Origin: Oscillospiraceae bacterium
GTDB lineage: Bacteria; Bacillota; Clostridia; Oscillospirales; Ruminococcaceae
Assembly (NCBI GenBank): GCA_025758045.1
Contig: CP107208.1
Location: 2,604,001 to 2,668,000, forward strand
DNA length: 64,000 nucleotides
Reading direction: 5' to 3'
Each line of letters starts with the position of its first letter. The first letter of the stretch is position 1. Shown here in pieces: positions 15,456 through 24,103 of the stretch. The notes below the pieces were generated by a model, which was given only the letters and a program-made list of their open reading frames with translations, was not told where the DNA came from and ran no database searches. Both the position numbers and the translations under genes were made by a program.

Positions 15456-18400
15456 ATGGCGCAGTCTCGTTCCGGGAAAAGCTCCGGCAACAAAAACCGT
15501 TCCTCATCCTCTTCCAAAAGCAAAAGCCGTTCCTCGTCAAGCCGGTCTTCTACAACTTATCGGGCTTCGTCCGGCAAATCGGGCCAGTCCTCTTCGTCCC
15601 GCAGCAAAGCGCAGGCATCCCGCCGTGCGCAGCGCCGCGCTGAAACACCCAACCTGGCACGCAGCATCCTGCTGGCCGGGTTAGGTTTGCTGTGTGTTGC
15701 CATGGTGCTGGTGCCCGGTCAAAACATGTGGAAGACCCTGCGCGGTGGACTGTTTGGCATTTTCGGCGTTATGACCTATCTGGTCGGGCCGTTTTTGCTG
15801 TACCTGGCCTACCTGCTGGCCTCCGGCTACCGCGTCACTCTGTTTGCGGGCAAAGTCGCGCTGATGAGCGTGCTGTGCGCCGGTGTACCTGTCATCTTCT
15901 CCAACGTATCGCTGAACGATGCCAACCCTTGGCAGATTATTAAAATGTTGTTCGCCCGCGGGCAGACCAGCTTCTGGGAAGGCGGCGTCTGGGGCGCCCC
16001 GGTCGGCGGCACGCTGCTGGCACTGTTTGGTCGCCCGGCATCCAACGTCATCATGCTGCTGGTGTTCCTGCTGGGGCTGATGTTCTTCTTTGCCATCACA
16101 CCCGCCGATGTGGTGTTGTTTGTCAACAACCAGTACCAGAAGCTGCAGCAGGCCCGCCAGGACCGTGCCGAAGAAGAGACCGCCTACGACACCCAACTGT
16201 TTGCCCAGGAGCAGGAGGAAGAACCCATTGAGAACCTGACCGCTCCCGTGCAGGATAATCGTCCGCACCACCCGGCCTACGATGTCATCGCCGACACCGG
16301 GCGCATCCCGGTACAGCCCGCCCAACCTGTACAACCGTTGGTGCAGCAGGCCGCGCCTGTAAACCAGCCGGCTCAGCCCGTACAGCCTGCCATTCCTTCG
16401 CAGCCTGCCGCCAGTGCTCCGGTCATCCCCAATTACACCCCGGCACCTACTTACGCTGCCTATGCCGCCGCAGCCGGGTACACCCCGGCCAGCTATGGTA
16501 CGCCTGCTGCCGAGTCGCAGCCCCGTGCTTCCTTTGACGTGGACCTCGGCCCCGAGGCAACCGCTTCTGCCGCCAAAGCCGCCATTGAGCACGATCCGCT
16601 GGAGCCTGTCAACATCGGCCCCGGCGGCACCTTCGGCATGGACCCGCTGTCCCATCTTTCTGATACTTCGCACTATCACGCTGCCACGGCCGATCCGCAG
16701 CCCGCTGTCCAGCCTGCTGCAGACGAGTTTGAGCTGAAGCTGGATGACCCTGCCGAGGCTGCCCCCGAAGAAGCCGCCGGGGACGAGCTGGACAACCTCA
16801 TCAGCCGCGCTGTCAGCGGCCACGCGCCCTATTACGGCGAGCAGGATGTCAGCTCCGAGACCACGCTGGATCTGCCGCAGGAATCGGAATTTTCTGTGCC
16901 GCTCACTCCAGAGCCGACCTTTGATACCCCGCTGGTGCCGGTAGAAGATGATGCCTCCTTTGGCATCCCCGTAGATGGGGAAGAGGGTGCCTTCACTGGC
17001 AACACCCCAGCGGAAGAACCGCATAGCTCTCCCGCCGCCAGCGATGCCCCGGCTATCCCGACCATCGGCGGCAGCTTCTCCGTCAATGAGGCTGTCAGCA
17101 ACGCCTGGAACAGCGGCCGTCCCATCTCGGATGTTCTGAACGCCCAGCCCGCCACGCCTGTGCCGCAAGCCGCCCCCGTTGTGCCCGCCTCATCTGTTGC
17201 TGCTGCGGTCTCTGCGCAGCCCCAGCAGCCCACCGGCACCGAGAGTTCCTTCGTAGTGCCTCAGCGCGGCGAAGCTGCTCATCTGCAGGTCAGCACCAGC
17301 GTCGGCAACTCGGCTTCTGCCCCCATCAGCTCACCGCCGTCCGCCGCCAAGGCAGACCCCAACACCATGAACCTGGCTGCCATGCAGGCCGAGCCTGTGG
17401 AGCCGTACTGCTATCCGTCCCTGAACCTTTTCAACGCGACCCGCCCCGACGACGAAGCCGGTGCCGCCCGCGAGATGAAGAAGAATGCCGACATCCTGGT
17501 CAACACGCTGGACAGCTTCGGCGTCAAGACCACCATGCTGGACATCTGCCGCGGCCCGTCTGTTACCCGGTATGAACTGCAGCCCCAGGCGGGCATTAAG
17601 GTCAGCCGCATCACCAGTTTGGCCGATGACATTGCCTTGAACCTGGCCACCGCCGGTGTGCGTATCGAGGCCCCCATCCCCGGCAAACCCGCCGTCGGCA
17701 TCGAGGTGCCCAATAAAATCCGCTCTACCGTCAACATCCGCGCGGTGTTTGAATCCCAGAATTACATCAACATGCGCAGCCCGCTGACCATGGCCCTGGG
17801 TAAGGATATTGCCGGTGCGGCACAGGTCGCCGACCTGTGCAAGATGCCCCATCTGCTGATTGCAGGTTCTACCGGCAGTGGTAAGTCTGTCTGCGTCAAC
17901 TCCATCATCATCAGCTTTCTGTTCCGTTCCAGTCCCGAGGATGTCAAGCTCATCCTCATCGACCCCAAGGTCGTTGAATTGGCCGAGTACAACGGCATCC
18001 CGCATTTGCTGATGCCCGTCGTCACCGAGCCCCGTAAAGCCGCCGGGGCCCTTGGCGCCAGCGTTGCCGAGATGGAGCGCCGTTACAAGCTGTTTGCCGA
18101 GAACAATGTCCGCGAGATCAAAGCCTACAACAAGCTGGCCGCCCAGACCGGGCTGGAGCATCTGCCCTACATTGCCATCGTTATCGACGAGTTGGCCGAT
18201 TTGATGATGGTCGCCGGCAAAGAGGTCGAAGATTACATCTGCCGCATCGCGCAGAAAGCCCGTGCCGCCGGTATCCACCTGATCGTTGCTACTCAGCGTC
18301 CCAGCGTGGACGTCATCACCGGCCTGATCAAGGCCAACATCCCCAGCCGTATCGCCTTTGCAGTTTCCAGCCAGATCGACTCCCGCACCATTCTGGATGC

Positions 18401-18878
18401 GTCGGGTGCCGAAAAGCTGCTGGGCAACGGCGACATGCTGTTCCTGCCGGTCGGTGCTTCCAAGCCCGTGCGTGTGCAGGGCACCTTCGTCACCGACGAG
18501 GAGATCGGCGCGGTATTGAGCTTTATCAAGTCCACTTCCTCCACCCAGTATGACGAGGAAATGATTGCCGAGATGGAGCGCCGCGCCGTTGCCGAGAAAG
18601 GCAGCAAGAAGGGCAGCGACGATGACGGCGATACTGGCGGTGCGCTCGACCCGATGTTTGAGCAGGCCGTTGAATGTGTCATCGATGCCGGGCAGGCCAG
18701 CACCAGCCTGCTGCAGCGCCGCTGCAAGCTAGGCTATGCTCGCGCCGCCCGCATCATGGACCAGATGGAGCAGGAGAAGATCATCGGCCCCTACGAGGGT
18801 GCCAAGCCCCGCACCGTACTGGTCAGCAAAGCCCAGTGGGAAGAACGCAAGCTGAATGGACAGTACGATGAAGCCTGA
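15456..18878 (+). CDS. ftsK: DNA translocase FtsK/SpoIIIE
   Basis: 1140 residues, longer than SpoIIIE (about 790) because of a long linker. The Ser/Lys/Arg-rich N-terminus (1-65) is followed by about four membrane helices (68-225), a Pro/Ala/Gln-rich linker (about 250-620), and the RecA-like motor with Walker A AGSTGSGKSV (about 805) and Walker B IVIDELADLMM (about 908). A C-terminal winged helix (gamma, QASTSLLQRRCKLGYARAARIMD) reads polarity sequences. It pumps chromosomal DNA through the closing septum. A weak ribosome site precedes ATG 15456. The downstream gene overlaps its end. Confidence 0.96.
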   Translation: MAQSRSGKSSGNKNRSSSSSKSKSRSSSSRSSTTYRASSGKSGQSSSSRSKAQASRRAQRRAETPNLARSILLAGLGLLCVAMVLVPGQNMWKTLRGGLFGIFGVMTYLVGPFLLYLAYLLASGYRVTLFAGKVALMSVLCAGVPVIFSNVSLNDANPWQIIKMLFARGQTSFWEGGVWGAPVGGTLLALFGRPASNVIMLLVFLLGLMFFFAITPADVVLFVNNQYQKLQQARQDRAEEETAYDTQLFAQEQEEEPIENLTAPVQDNRPHHPAYDVIADTGRIPVQPAQPVQPLVQQAAPVNQPAQPVQPAIPSQPAASAPVIPNYTPAPTYAAYAAAAGYTPASYGTPAAESQPRASFDVDLGPEATASAAKAAIEHDPLEPVNIGPGGTFGMDPLSHLSDTSHYHAATADPQPAVQPAADEFELKLDDPAEAAPEEAAGDELDNLISRAVSGHAPYYGEQDVSSETTLDLPQESEFSVPLTPEPTFDTPLVPVEDDASFGIPVDGEEGAFTGNTPAEEPHSSPAASDAPAIPTIGGSFSVNEAVSNAWNSGRPISDVLNAQPATPVPQAAPVVPASSVAAAVSAQPQQPTGTESSFVVPQRGEAAHLQVSTSVGNSASAPISSPPSAAKADPNTMNLAAMQAEPVEPYCYPSLNLFNATRPDDEAGAAREMKKNADILVNTLDSFGVKTTMLDICRGPSVTRYELQPQAGIKVSRITSLADDIALNLATAGVRIEAPIPGKPAVGIEVPNKIRSTVNIRAVFESQNYINMRSPLTMALGKDIAGAAQVADLCKMPHLLIAGSTGSGKSVCVNSIIISFLFRSSPEDVKLILIDPKVVELAEYNGIPHLLMPVVTEPRKAAGALGASVAEMERRYKLFAENNVREIKAYNKLAAQTGLEHLPYIAIVIDELADLMMVAGKEVEDYICRIAQKARAAGIHLIVATQRPSVDVITGLIKANIPSRIAFAVSSQIDSRTILDASGAEKLLGNGDMLFLPVGASKPVRVQGTFVTDEEIGAVLSFIKSTSSTQYDEEMIAEMERRAVAEKGSKKGSDDDGDTGGALDPMFEQAVECVIDAGQASTSLLQRRCKLGYARAARIMDQMEQEKIIGPYEGAKPRTVLVSKAQWEERKLNGQYDEA

Positions 18879-19860
18879 GAAAGCTGCCCGTAAGCGCCGT
18901 CTGCCCTGGCGCAGGATCCTGCTTCTGCCGGCCGTTCTGCTGCTGGCGGTTGCCGCTTATTTTATCGAATCCCGCAGCGGCTGGTCAGATCTATACCTTG
19001 CCGCCGGGGTCTCCCTTGATGCACCGGACGCTGACCTGCTGGCCCAGATGTCCACCACCGTTACCGTGTTGGATGTGGGGCAGGGGGACGCCGTTTTGAT
19101 TGGCCAGGACGGTGCCTACTGTCTGATCGACACCGGGCCGTCCGATGCCAAAGGCGACCTTGTCCGCGATTTGCAGCTGGCTGGTATCTCCAAACTGGAT
19201 TGTCTGGTTTTAACTCATCCCCACGCCGACCATACCGGCGGTGCGCGGGAAGTGTTACGCAATTTTGCCGTCGGGCAATTACTTGTACCACCCTGGGATG
19301 CCCAGGCCAGCGGCGAGACTGCCGATTGGCCGCGCGGATTGTTTGATTTGGCCGCTGAGCAGGGGACCGACGTTATCACCGCCGAGGACGGCACTGTCTA
19401 CCCGCTGGGCAGCGGCACCCTGACAGTTTTGCAGGGCGGCGAGTCCGAACTGTACGACACCGACGATTCTTCCGCTCATGTCAACAACGCCTCGCTGTGC
19501 ACGCTGTTTGAAGCGGGTAATTTTCGTTATCTTTCCACCGGTGATGCCGAAAGCGCCGCCGAGCAGCGTCTTGTAGACCGCTACGGCAAAGCCCTGCATG
19601 CCACTTTGTTTAAGGCCGGACACCATGGGTCGTCCACCTCCAGCACCGAAGCCCTCTTGCAGGTCGTGCAGCCTCTGGCCGTGGCTATCAGCTGCGGGCT
19701 GAACAATGACTACGGCCATCCCCACGCCCGTGCTTTGCAGCGCCTGACCGACGCCGGGGCCGAGATCTACCGCACCGATACCATGGGTGCCATCACTTTC
19801 ACCTGGCAAAACGATACCCTCAGCGCGGCATCCGCCGACACGCTGGATGCCGCCGCCTAA
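18856..19860 (+). CDS. ComEC-like metallo-beta-lactamase-fold hydrolase
   Basis: 334 residues. One N-terminal membrane helix (about 20-40) anchors a metallo-beta-lactamase domain with VLDVGQGDAVLI, then THPHADHTGG (the HxHxDH metal motif), STGDAE and KAGHHGS. These match the soluble C-terminal domain of the DNA uptake channel protein ComEC, here without the channel part. Such free-standing forms may act as secreted or membrane-tethered phosphodiesterases or nucleases (inference). It overlaps the ftsK end by 23 bases; ATG 18868 is an alternative start. Confidence 0.85.
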   Translation: MDSTMKPEKAARKRRLPWRRILLLPAVLLLAVAAYFIESRSGWSDLYLAAGVSLDAPDADLLAQMSTTVTVLDVGQGDAVLIGQDGAYCLIDTGPSDAKGDLVRDLQLAGISKLDCLVLTHPHADHTGGAREVLRNFAVGQLLVPPWDAQASGETADWPRGLFDLAAEQGTDVITAEDGTVYPLGSGTLTVLQGGESELYDTDDSSAHVNNASLCTLFEAGNFRYLSTGDAESAAEQRLVDRYGKALHATLFKAGHHGSSTSSTEALLQVVQPLAVAISCGLNNDYGHPHARALQRLTDAGAEIYRTDTMGAITFTWQNDTLSAASADTLDAAA

Positions 19861-19885
19861 GATGTACAATATAAAGGAGCCTACC

Positions 19886-20749
19886 ATGACGATCACGGAA
19901 AAATTCCAGAACAAGCGCTGCGTCTTTTCCATCGAGTGCTTCCCGCCGAAGCAGACCACCCAGATGGACAAGATGAAAGCCACCCTGCAGGCCATGCGCG
20001 CCCTGAACCCGGATTTTATCAGCGTCACCTTTGGCGCAGGTGGTTCCGCCGGCGGCGTTTCCACCGTAGAAGTGGCCGATTATATCCAGCACGAGGTCGG
20101 CGTGCCCGCCCTGGCCCACCTGATCTGCATGGGCAATGACCAGACCAGTGCCGCCCGCATCCTGGACGAGCTGGAGCAGGCCGGTGTGCGCGATGTGCTG
20201 GCCCTGCGCGGCGACCGCACCCCGACCCGACCCGAAAGCCCGGACTTCAAGCACGCCAGCGACCTGACCGCCTTTATTAAATGGAAGAAGCCCGGTTTCT
20301 CGGTCCACGGTGCCTGCTACCCTGAGGCCCACCCAGAAGCTGCCACCCTGCAGCAGGACGTGGAAAACCTGCGCATTAAGCAGGCCAACGGTGCCGAGCA
20401 TCTGCTGACCCAGCTGTTCTTTGATAACATGCATTTCTACCGTTTCCTCAATCTGGCCCGCCGCGCCGGGGTAACACTGCCGGTCTCTGCCGGTGTTATG
20501 CCCATCGTCAAGCGCAGCCAGATCGAGCGCACCGTCGCTCTTTCCTCCGCCAGCCTGCCCTCGGAGTTCACCCGCATGGTCTCCCGTTTTCAGGATGACC
20601 CGGATTCTCTCTATGAGGCCGGCATTGAGTACGCCGTCAACCAGCTGCGCGACCTGATTGAGGGCGGCGCCGACGGCGTGCACCTTTACGCCATGAACGA
20701 TGCCAATGTGGCCGCCAAGGTCTACGAGGGCATCAAGGACCTGCTGTAA
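19886..20749 (+). CDS. metF: 5,10-Methylenetetrahydrofolate reductase
   Basis: 287 residues. Reduces 5,10-methylene-THF to 5-methyl-THF, the methyl donor for methionine synthase encoded two genes on. The N-terminal FSIECFPPK holds the catalytic Glu; ALRGDRTP, QLFFDN and SAGVMPI follow in the usual TIM-barrel order with FAD-binding residues. AAAGGAG lies 6 bases before ATG 19886. Its stop overlaps the start of the next gene by 1 base, so metF, the reactivation gene and metH form an operon. The ribosome site lies only 12 bases after the previous gene. Confidence 0.95.
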   Translation: MTITEKFQNKRCVFSIECFPPKQTTQMDKMKATLQAMRALNPDFISVTFGAGGSAGGVSTVEVADYIQHEVGVPALAHLICMGNDQTSAARILDELEQAGVRDVLALRGDRTPTRPESPDFKHASDLTAFIKWKKPGFSVHGACYPEAHPEAATLQQDVENLRIKQANGAEHLLTQLFFDNMHFYRFLNLARRAGVTLPVSAGVMPIVKRSQIERTVALSSASLPSEFTRMVSRFQDDPDSLYEAGIEYAVNQLRDLIEGGADGVHLYAMNDANVAAKVYEGIKDLL

Positions 20750-21417
20750 TGGAGCGGGCCAAGCCTTCTTCCATAAAACGTGCTACGGCGCTGCGCTACA
20801 TGGGTGCATCCGGCTGGCAGCCGGATGATGCCACCACCGCACTGCTGGACCGTGCTGAGGAAAAGATCCTGGCGGCTGCCACGCCGCGGGCCGCTGTGCG
20901 GCGGCTGCCGCGGGCGGTGTTTCCACCGCCGGAACTGGACTGCGGCACCGATTTAACGCGCCACCTGCAAGGCTGTGATGCCGTACTGCTGATGGCCGCC
21001 ACGCTAGGTTCCCAGGTAGATTCGCTGTTGCGGCGGCTGGAGCTGACCGACATTGCCATGGCCACCGCTGCGGATGCCCTGTCTTCGGTTTTGCTGGAGC
21101 AGATCTGCGATGAGCTGGAAGCTGAATGGCGTGCCAAATTTGCCGCCGAGCATCTCTACTTAACCGGCCGCTACGCCCCCGGCTACGGGGACTGCCCATT
21201 GGAACTGAACGATGAGCTTTGCCTGGCGGTAGATACCGTGCGCGGCTGCGGCCTGGCCATCACGCCCCAGCACTTACTGGCACCGCGCAAAAGCACCACC
21301 GCCATTTTAGGCATTGCCGATCACCCCGTGACCGGCACCCTGGCAGGCTGCACCACCTGCCACCTGCGGGAGACTTGCAGCTTCCGCAAACAGGGCACCA
21401 CCTGCTTTGCTAAATAA
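20749..21417 (+). CDS. Stand-alone methionine synthase reactivation-domain protein
   Basis: 222 residues. The central RYAPGYGDCPLELN matches the R-x-x-PGYG-C-P signature of the cobalamin-dependent methionine synthase activation domain, which binds S-adenosylmethionine to re-methylate oxidised cobalamin. In E. coli this domain is the C-terminus of MetH; here it is a separate gene just before a MetH that lacks it. A C-terminal cysteine cluster (CTTCHLRETC) resembles those of clostridial stand-alone versions. It overlaps metF by 1 base and is followed by metH after 20 bases. Confidence 0.9.
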   Translation: MERAKPSSIKRATALRYMGASGWQPDDATTALLDRAEEKILAAATPRAAVRRLPRAVFPPPELDCGTDLTRHLQGCDAVLLMAATLGSQVDSLLRRLELTDIAMATAADALSSVLLEQICDELEAEWRAKFAAEHLYLTGRYAPGYGDCPLELNDELCLAVDTVRGCGLAITPQHLLAPRKSTTAILGIADHPVTGTLAGCTTCHLRETCSFRKQGTTCFAK

Positions 21418-21437
21418 GACGTTTTGGGGGAGTATCT

Positions 21438-23843
21438 GTGCAGATTCAAGAAGTTTTCGACCGCCGCCGCTTTGTCTTTCTGGATGGCGGCATGGGCACC
21501 CAACTGCAGCAGCGCGGCCTGCAGCCCGGCCAAAAGCCGGAACTGGCAGCGCTGGAAATGCCGGATGTCTTAACAGCCATCCACCGCGATTATACGGCTG
21601 CCGGGGCGGACATCCTGCTGGCCAACACCTTTGGTGCCAACGCCAAAAAGCTGGCTGGCTGCGGCCGTAGTGTCGAGGAAGTCGTCTCGGCTTCCATCGC
21701 CTGCGCCCGCCGTGCCGGGCAGGAAACCAGCGCACTGGTAGCGCTGGACATCGGCCCCCTGGGCGAACTGCTGGCCCCCGCCGGTACCCTCGCTTTTGAG
21801 GATGCCTACGAAGAATTTGCCCAGGTCATCCGCGCTGGTGCTGCTGCCGGAGCCGACCTCGTCTTTCTGGAGACGATGACCGACCTGTACGAGCTGAAAG
21901 CCGCCATCCTGGCCGCCAAAGAAAACTGTAACCTGCCGGTGTTCACTTCCATGAGTTTTGAGAGCCGCGGCCGCACTTTTACCGGCTGCACGGTGGAAAG
22001 TTACGCCGTTACCGCCGCCGGTCTGGGGGCGGATGCCATCGGCATCAACTGCTCGTTAGGCCCTGCCGAGATTCTGCCCTTTGCCCAGCGCCTTTGCCGC
22101 AGTGTTCCTGCCGGGCTGCCGGTTTTCGTCAAGCCCAATGCGGGCCTGCCCAACCCGGACGGCAGCTACAATCTGGACGCCAACGGCTTTGCCGAACAAA
22201 TGCGTGAATACGCCGCCACCGGCATCTCAATGGTGGGCGGCTGCTGCGGCACCACGCCGGAATACATTGCCAAATTAAAAGAGACCTTCACCCCGCTTAC
22301 CCCGGCGCAGAAGATTCCCATTCGCCGCAGCTGCCTGTGTACGCCGGTGCGCTTTGTGGACGTGACCGGCATCACTGTGGTAGGTGAGCGCATCAACCCC
22401 ACCGGCAAAAAGCGGCTGCAGCAGGCCCTGCGGGAAGGGGACAGTTCCTACCCCTGCGCCCAGGCAGTGGCCCAGGCCGAGGCCGGTGCCGAGGTGCTGG
22501 ACGTCAACGCCGGTCTGCCCGGCATCGATGAGCCTGCCACGCTGGAGCAGCTGGTCCGCGACCTGCAGGCCGTCACCGATCTGCCCCTGCAGTTGGACTC
22601 CTCCAACCCGGACGCCCTCTCCCATGCCCTGCGTATCTATAACGGCAAACCCATCGTCAACTCGGTCAACGGCGAGCAGAGCACGCTGGATATGATCCTG
22701 CCGCTGTGCAAAAAGTACGGTGCCGCCGTCGTCGGTCTGGCGCTGGACGAGCACGGCATCCCTGCCACAGCTGATGGCCGCTTTGCCATTGCCCAGCGCA
22801 TCGTCAAGGCCGCCAACGCCGTTGGCATCCCCAACGAGGATATTTACATTGACTGCCTGACCCTTACCGCCAGCGCCCAGCAGGAGGGAGCCGTCCAGAC
22901 GTTGGAAGCCCTGACCCGCTGCAAAAAGGAGCTGGGCGTGCGCACCGTGCTGGGCGTTTCCAACATCAGCTTTGGCTTGCCCTGCCGCGGCTACCTGAAC
23001 ACCACGTTTTTGACTATGGCCATGGTGGCCGGGCTGGACCTTGCCATCATGAACCCCAACACCCCCGAGATGATGGCCGCCGTCCGTGCCTACCGCGTGC
23101 TGACCTCCCAGGACCCGCAGAGCACCGACTACGTGGCTGCCTACGCGGATGTGCAGATCCAAACGAGCCAGGTCAGTAAGTCTGCGCCTACCGCTGCCGA
23201 TGCACAAATCAATACCGCAGGCGGGGACGCCCTGTTTGAGGCTGTGCGCCGCGGCTTAAAGACAGAGGCCCGTGCCGCCGCCGATGCTGCCCTGACGATG
23301 CGCGAGCCACTGGATGTCGTCAACACCTCGCTGATCCCGGCGCTGGACGCTGTAGGCGATGGCTTTGAGAAGGGCACTGTCTTCCTGCCACAGCTGCTGC
23401 AGGCCGCCACGGCTGCCCAGGCCGCATTCGAGGCCATCAAGGCCAAGATTGCCGCCTCCGGCCAGGCCCAGGGCAGCAAGGGCAAGATCGTCATTGCCAC
23501 CGTCAAAGGCGATGTACACGACATCGGCAAAAACATCGTGCGCGTCATCCTCGAAAACTACGGTTACGATGTGCTGGATCTGGGTCGTGATGTGCCGCCG
23601 GAGCGCGTGGTGGAAGCCGTGCGCCAGACCGGTGCCAAGCTGGTCGGCCTTTCGGCCCTGATGACCACCACCGTGCCCAACATGCAGGCCACCATCGAGG
23701 CCCTGCACGCTGCCAAGCTGGATTGCAAAGTCATGGTAGGCGGCGCGGTGCTGACTCCCAGCTACGCCAAGGACATTGGTGCCGATTACTACTGCAAGGA
23801 CGCCAAGGCCAGTGCCGACCTTGCCAAGCAGCTTTTGGGCTAA
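21438..23843 (+). CDS. metH: Cobalamin-dependent methionine synthase, short form
   Basis: 801 residues against about 1230 in E. coli: homocysteine domain (1-290, zinc Cys in GINCSLG and GGCCGTTP), pterin-binding domain (about 315-570, VVGERINPTGKKR), cap helices (about 600-680), and cobalamin domain (about 690-800, GDVHDIGKN with the B12-ligand His). The SAM-binding reactivation domain is missing and is supplied by the preceding gene. It transfers the methyl group of 5-methyl-THF to homocysteine. The start is GTG 21438 with GGGGG 7 bases upstream; the N-terminus FLDGGMGTQLQ fits. Confidence 0.96.
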   Translation: MQIQEVFDRRRFVFLDGGMGTQLQQRGLQPGQKPELAALEMPDVLTAIHRDYTAAGADILLANTFGANAKKLAGCGRSVEEVVSASIACARRAGQETSALVALDIGPLGELLAPAGTLAFEDAYEEFAQVIRAGAAAGADLVFLETMTDLYELKAAILAAKENCNLPVFTSMSFESRGRTFTGCTVESYAVTAAGLGADAIGINCSLGPAEILPFAQRLCRSVPAGLPVFVKPNAGLPNPDGSYNLDANGFAEQMREYAATGISMVGGCCGTTPEYIAKLKETFTPLTPAQKIPIRRSCLCTPVRFVDVTGITVVGERINPTGKKRLQQALREGDSSYPCAQAVAQAEAGAEVLDVNAGLPGIDEPATLEQLVRDLQAVTDLPLQLDSSNPDALSHALRIYNGKPIVNSVNGEQSTLDMILPLCKKYGAAVVGLALDEHGIPATADGRFAIAQRIVKAANAVGIPNEDIYIDCLTLTASAQQEGAVQTLEALTRCKKELGVRTVLGVSNISFGLPCRGYLNTTFLTMAMVAGLDLAIMNPNTPEMMAAVRAYRVLTSQDPQSTDYVAAYADVQIQTSQVSKSAPTAADAQINTAGGDALFEAVRRGLKTEARAAADAALTMREPLDVVNTSLIPALDAVGDGFEKGTVFLPQLLQAATAAQAAFEAIKAKIAASGQAQGSKGKIVIATVKGDVHDIGKNIVRVILENYGYDVLDLGRDVPPERVVEAVRQTGAKLVGLSALMTTTVPNMQATIEALHAAKLDCKVMVGGAVLTPSYAKDIGADYYCKDAKASADLAKQLLG

Positions 23844-23867
23844 GGCCTTGGGACAATAAAATACCCC

Positions 23868-23896
23868 TTGCATTTATCCTGAAAATATTGTACAAT
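23868..23896 (+). promoter_or_regulatory. SRP RNA promoter
   Basis: TTGCAT (23868-23873), 17-base spacer, TACAAT (23891-23896), ending 7 bases before the RNA. Confidence 0.85.
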
Positions 23897-23903
23897 ACTA
23901 AAA

Positions 23904-24077
23904 GCGGACAGGGCTGAATTGCGCTGTTTCGCGTACAGATGCAGGCCCCGTGCGTGGGCAGCCTGTGAACCATGTCAGGCGGGGAACCGAGCAGCATTAA
24001 GCAGCGTTTGCACAGTGCCGCGGCAAGCCTGCATCTGTACGCCAAGCAGCGCAGCCGCGTGCTCTGCCCGCCTTTTT
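23904..24077 (+). ncRNA. ffs: Signal recognition particle RNA
   Basis: About 170 nt forming one long hairpin: GCGGACAGGGC pairs with GCTCTGCCCGC at the base, GCGTACAGATGCAGGC pairs perfectly with GCCTGCATCTGTACGC, and the tip carries ATGTCAGG-CGGGGAACC-GAGCAGCA, the conserved domain IV where Ffh binds. It ends in CGCCTTTTT. It is shorter than the 270-nt Bacillus type and looks 4.5S-like. It lies immediately upstream of dnaX, a common clostridial arrangement. Confidence 0.93.
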
Positions 24078-24103
24078 ACTGTTTTTGCAGGGAGGTGGCT
24101 TTG

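Noticed and set aside
15681..17168. 495-codon open frame on the minus strand
   Set aside because: Antisense of the low-complexity ftsK region, Gly/Arg-rich, no motif.
19860..19886. SAM riboswitch before metF
   Set aside because: Only 25 bases separate metF from the upstream gene; there is no room and no recognisable motif.
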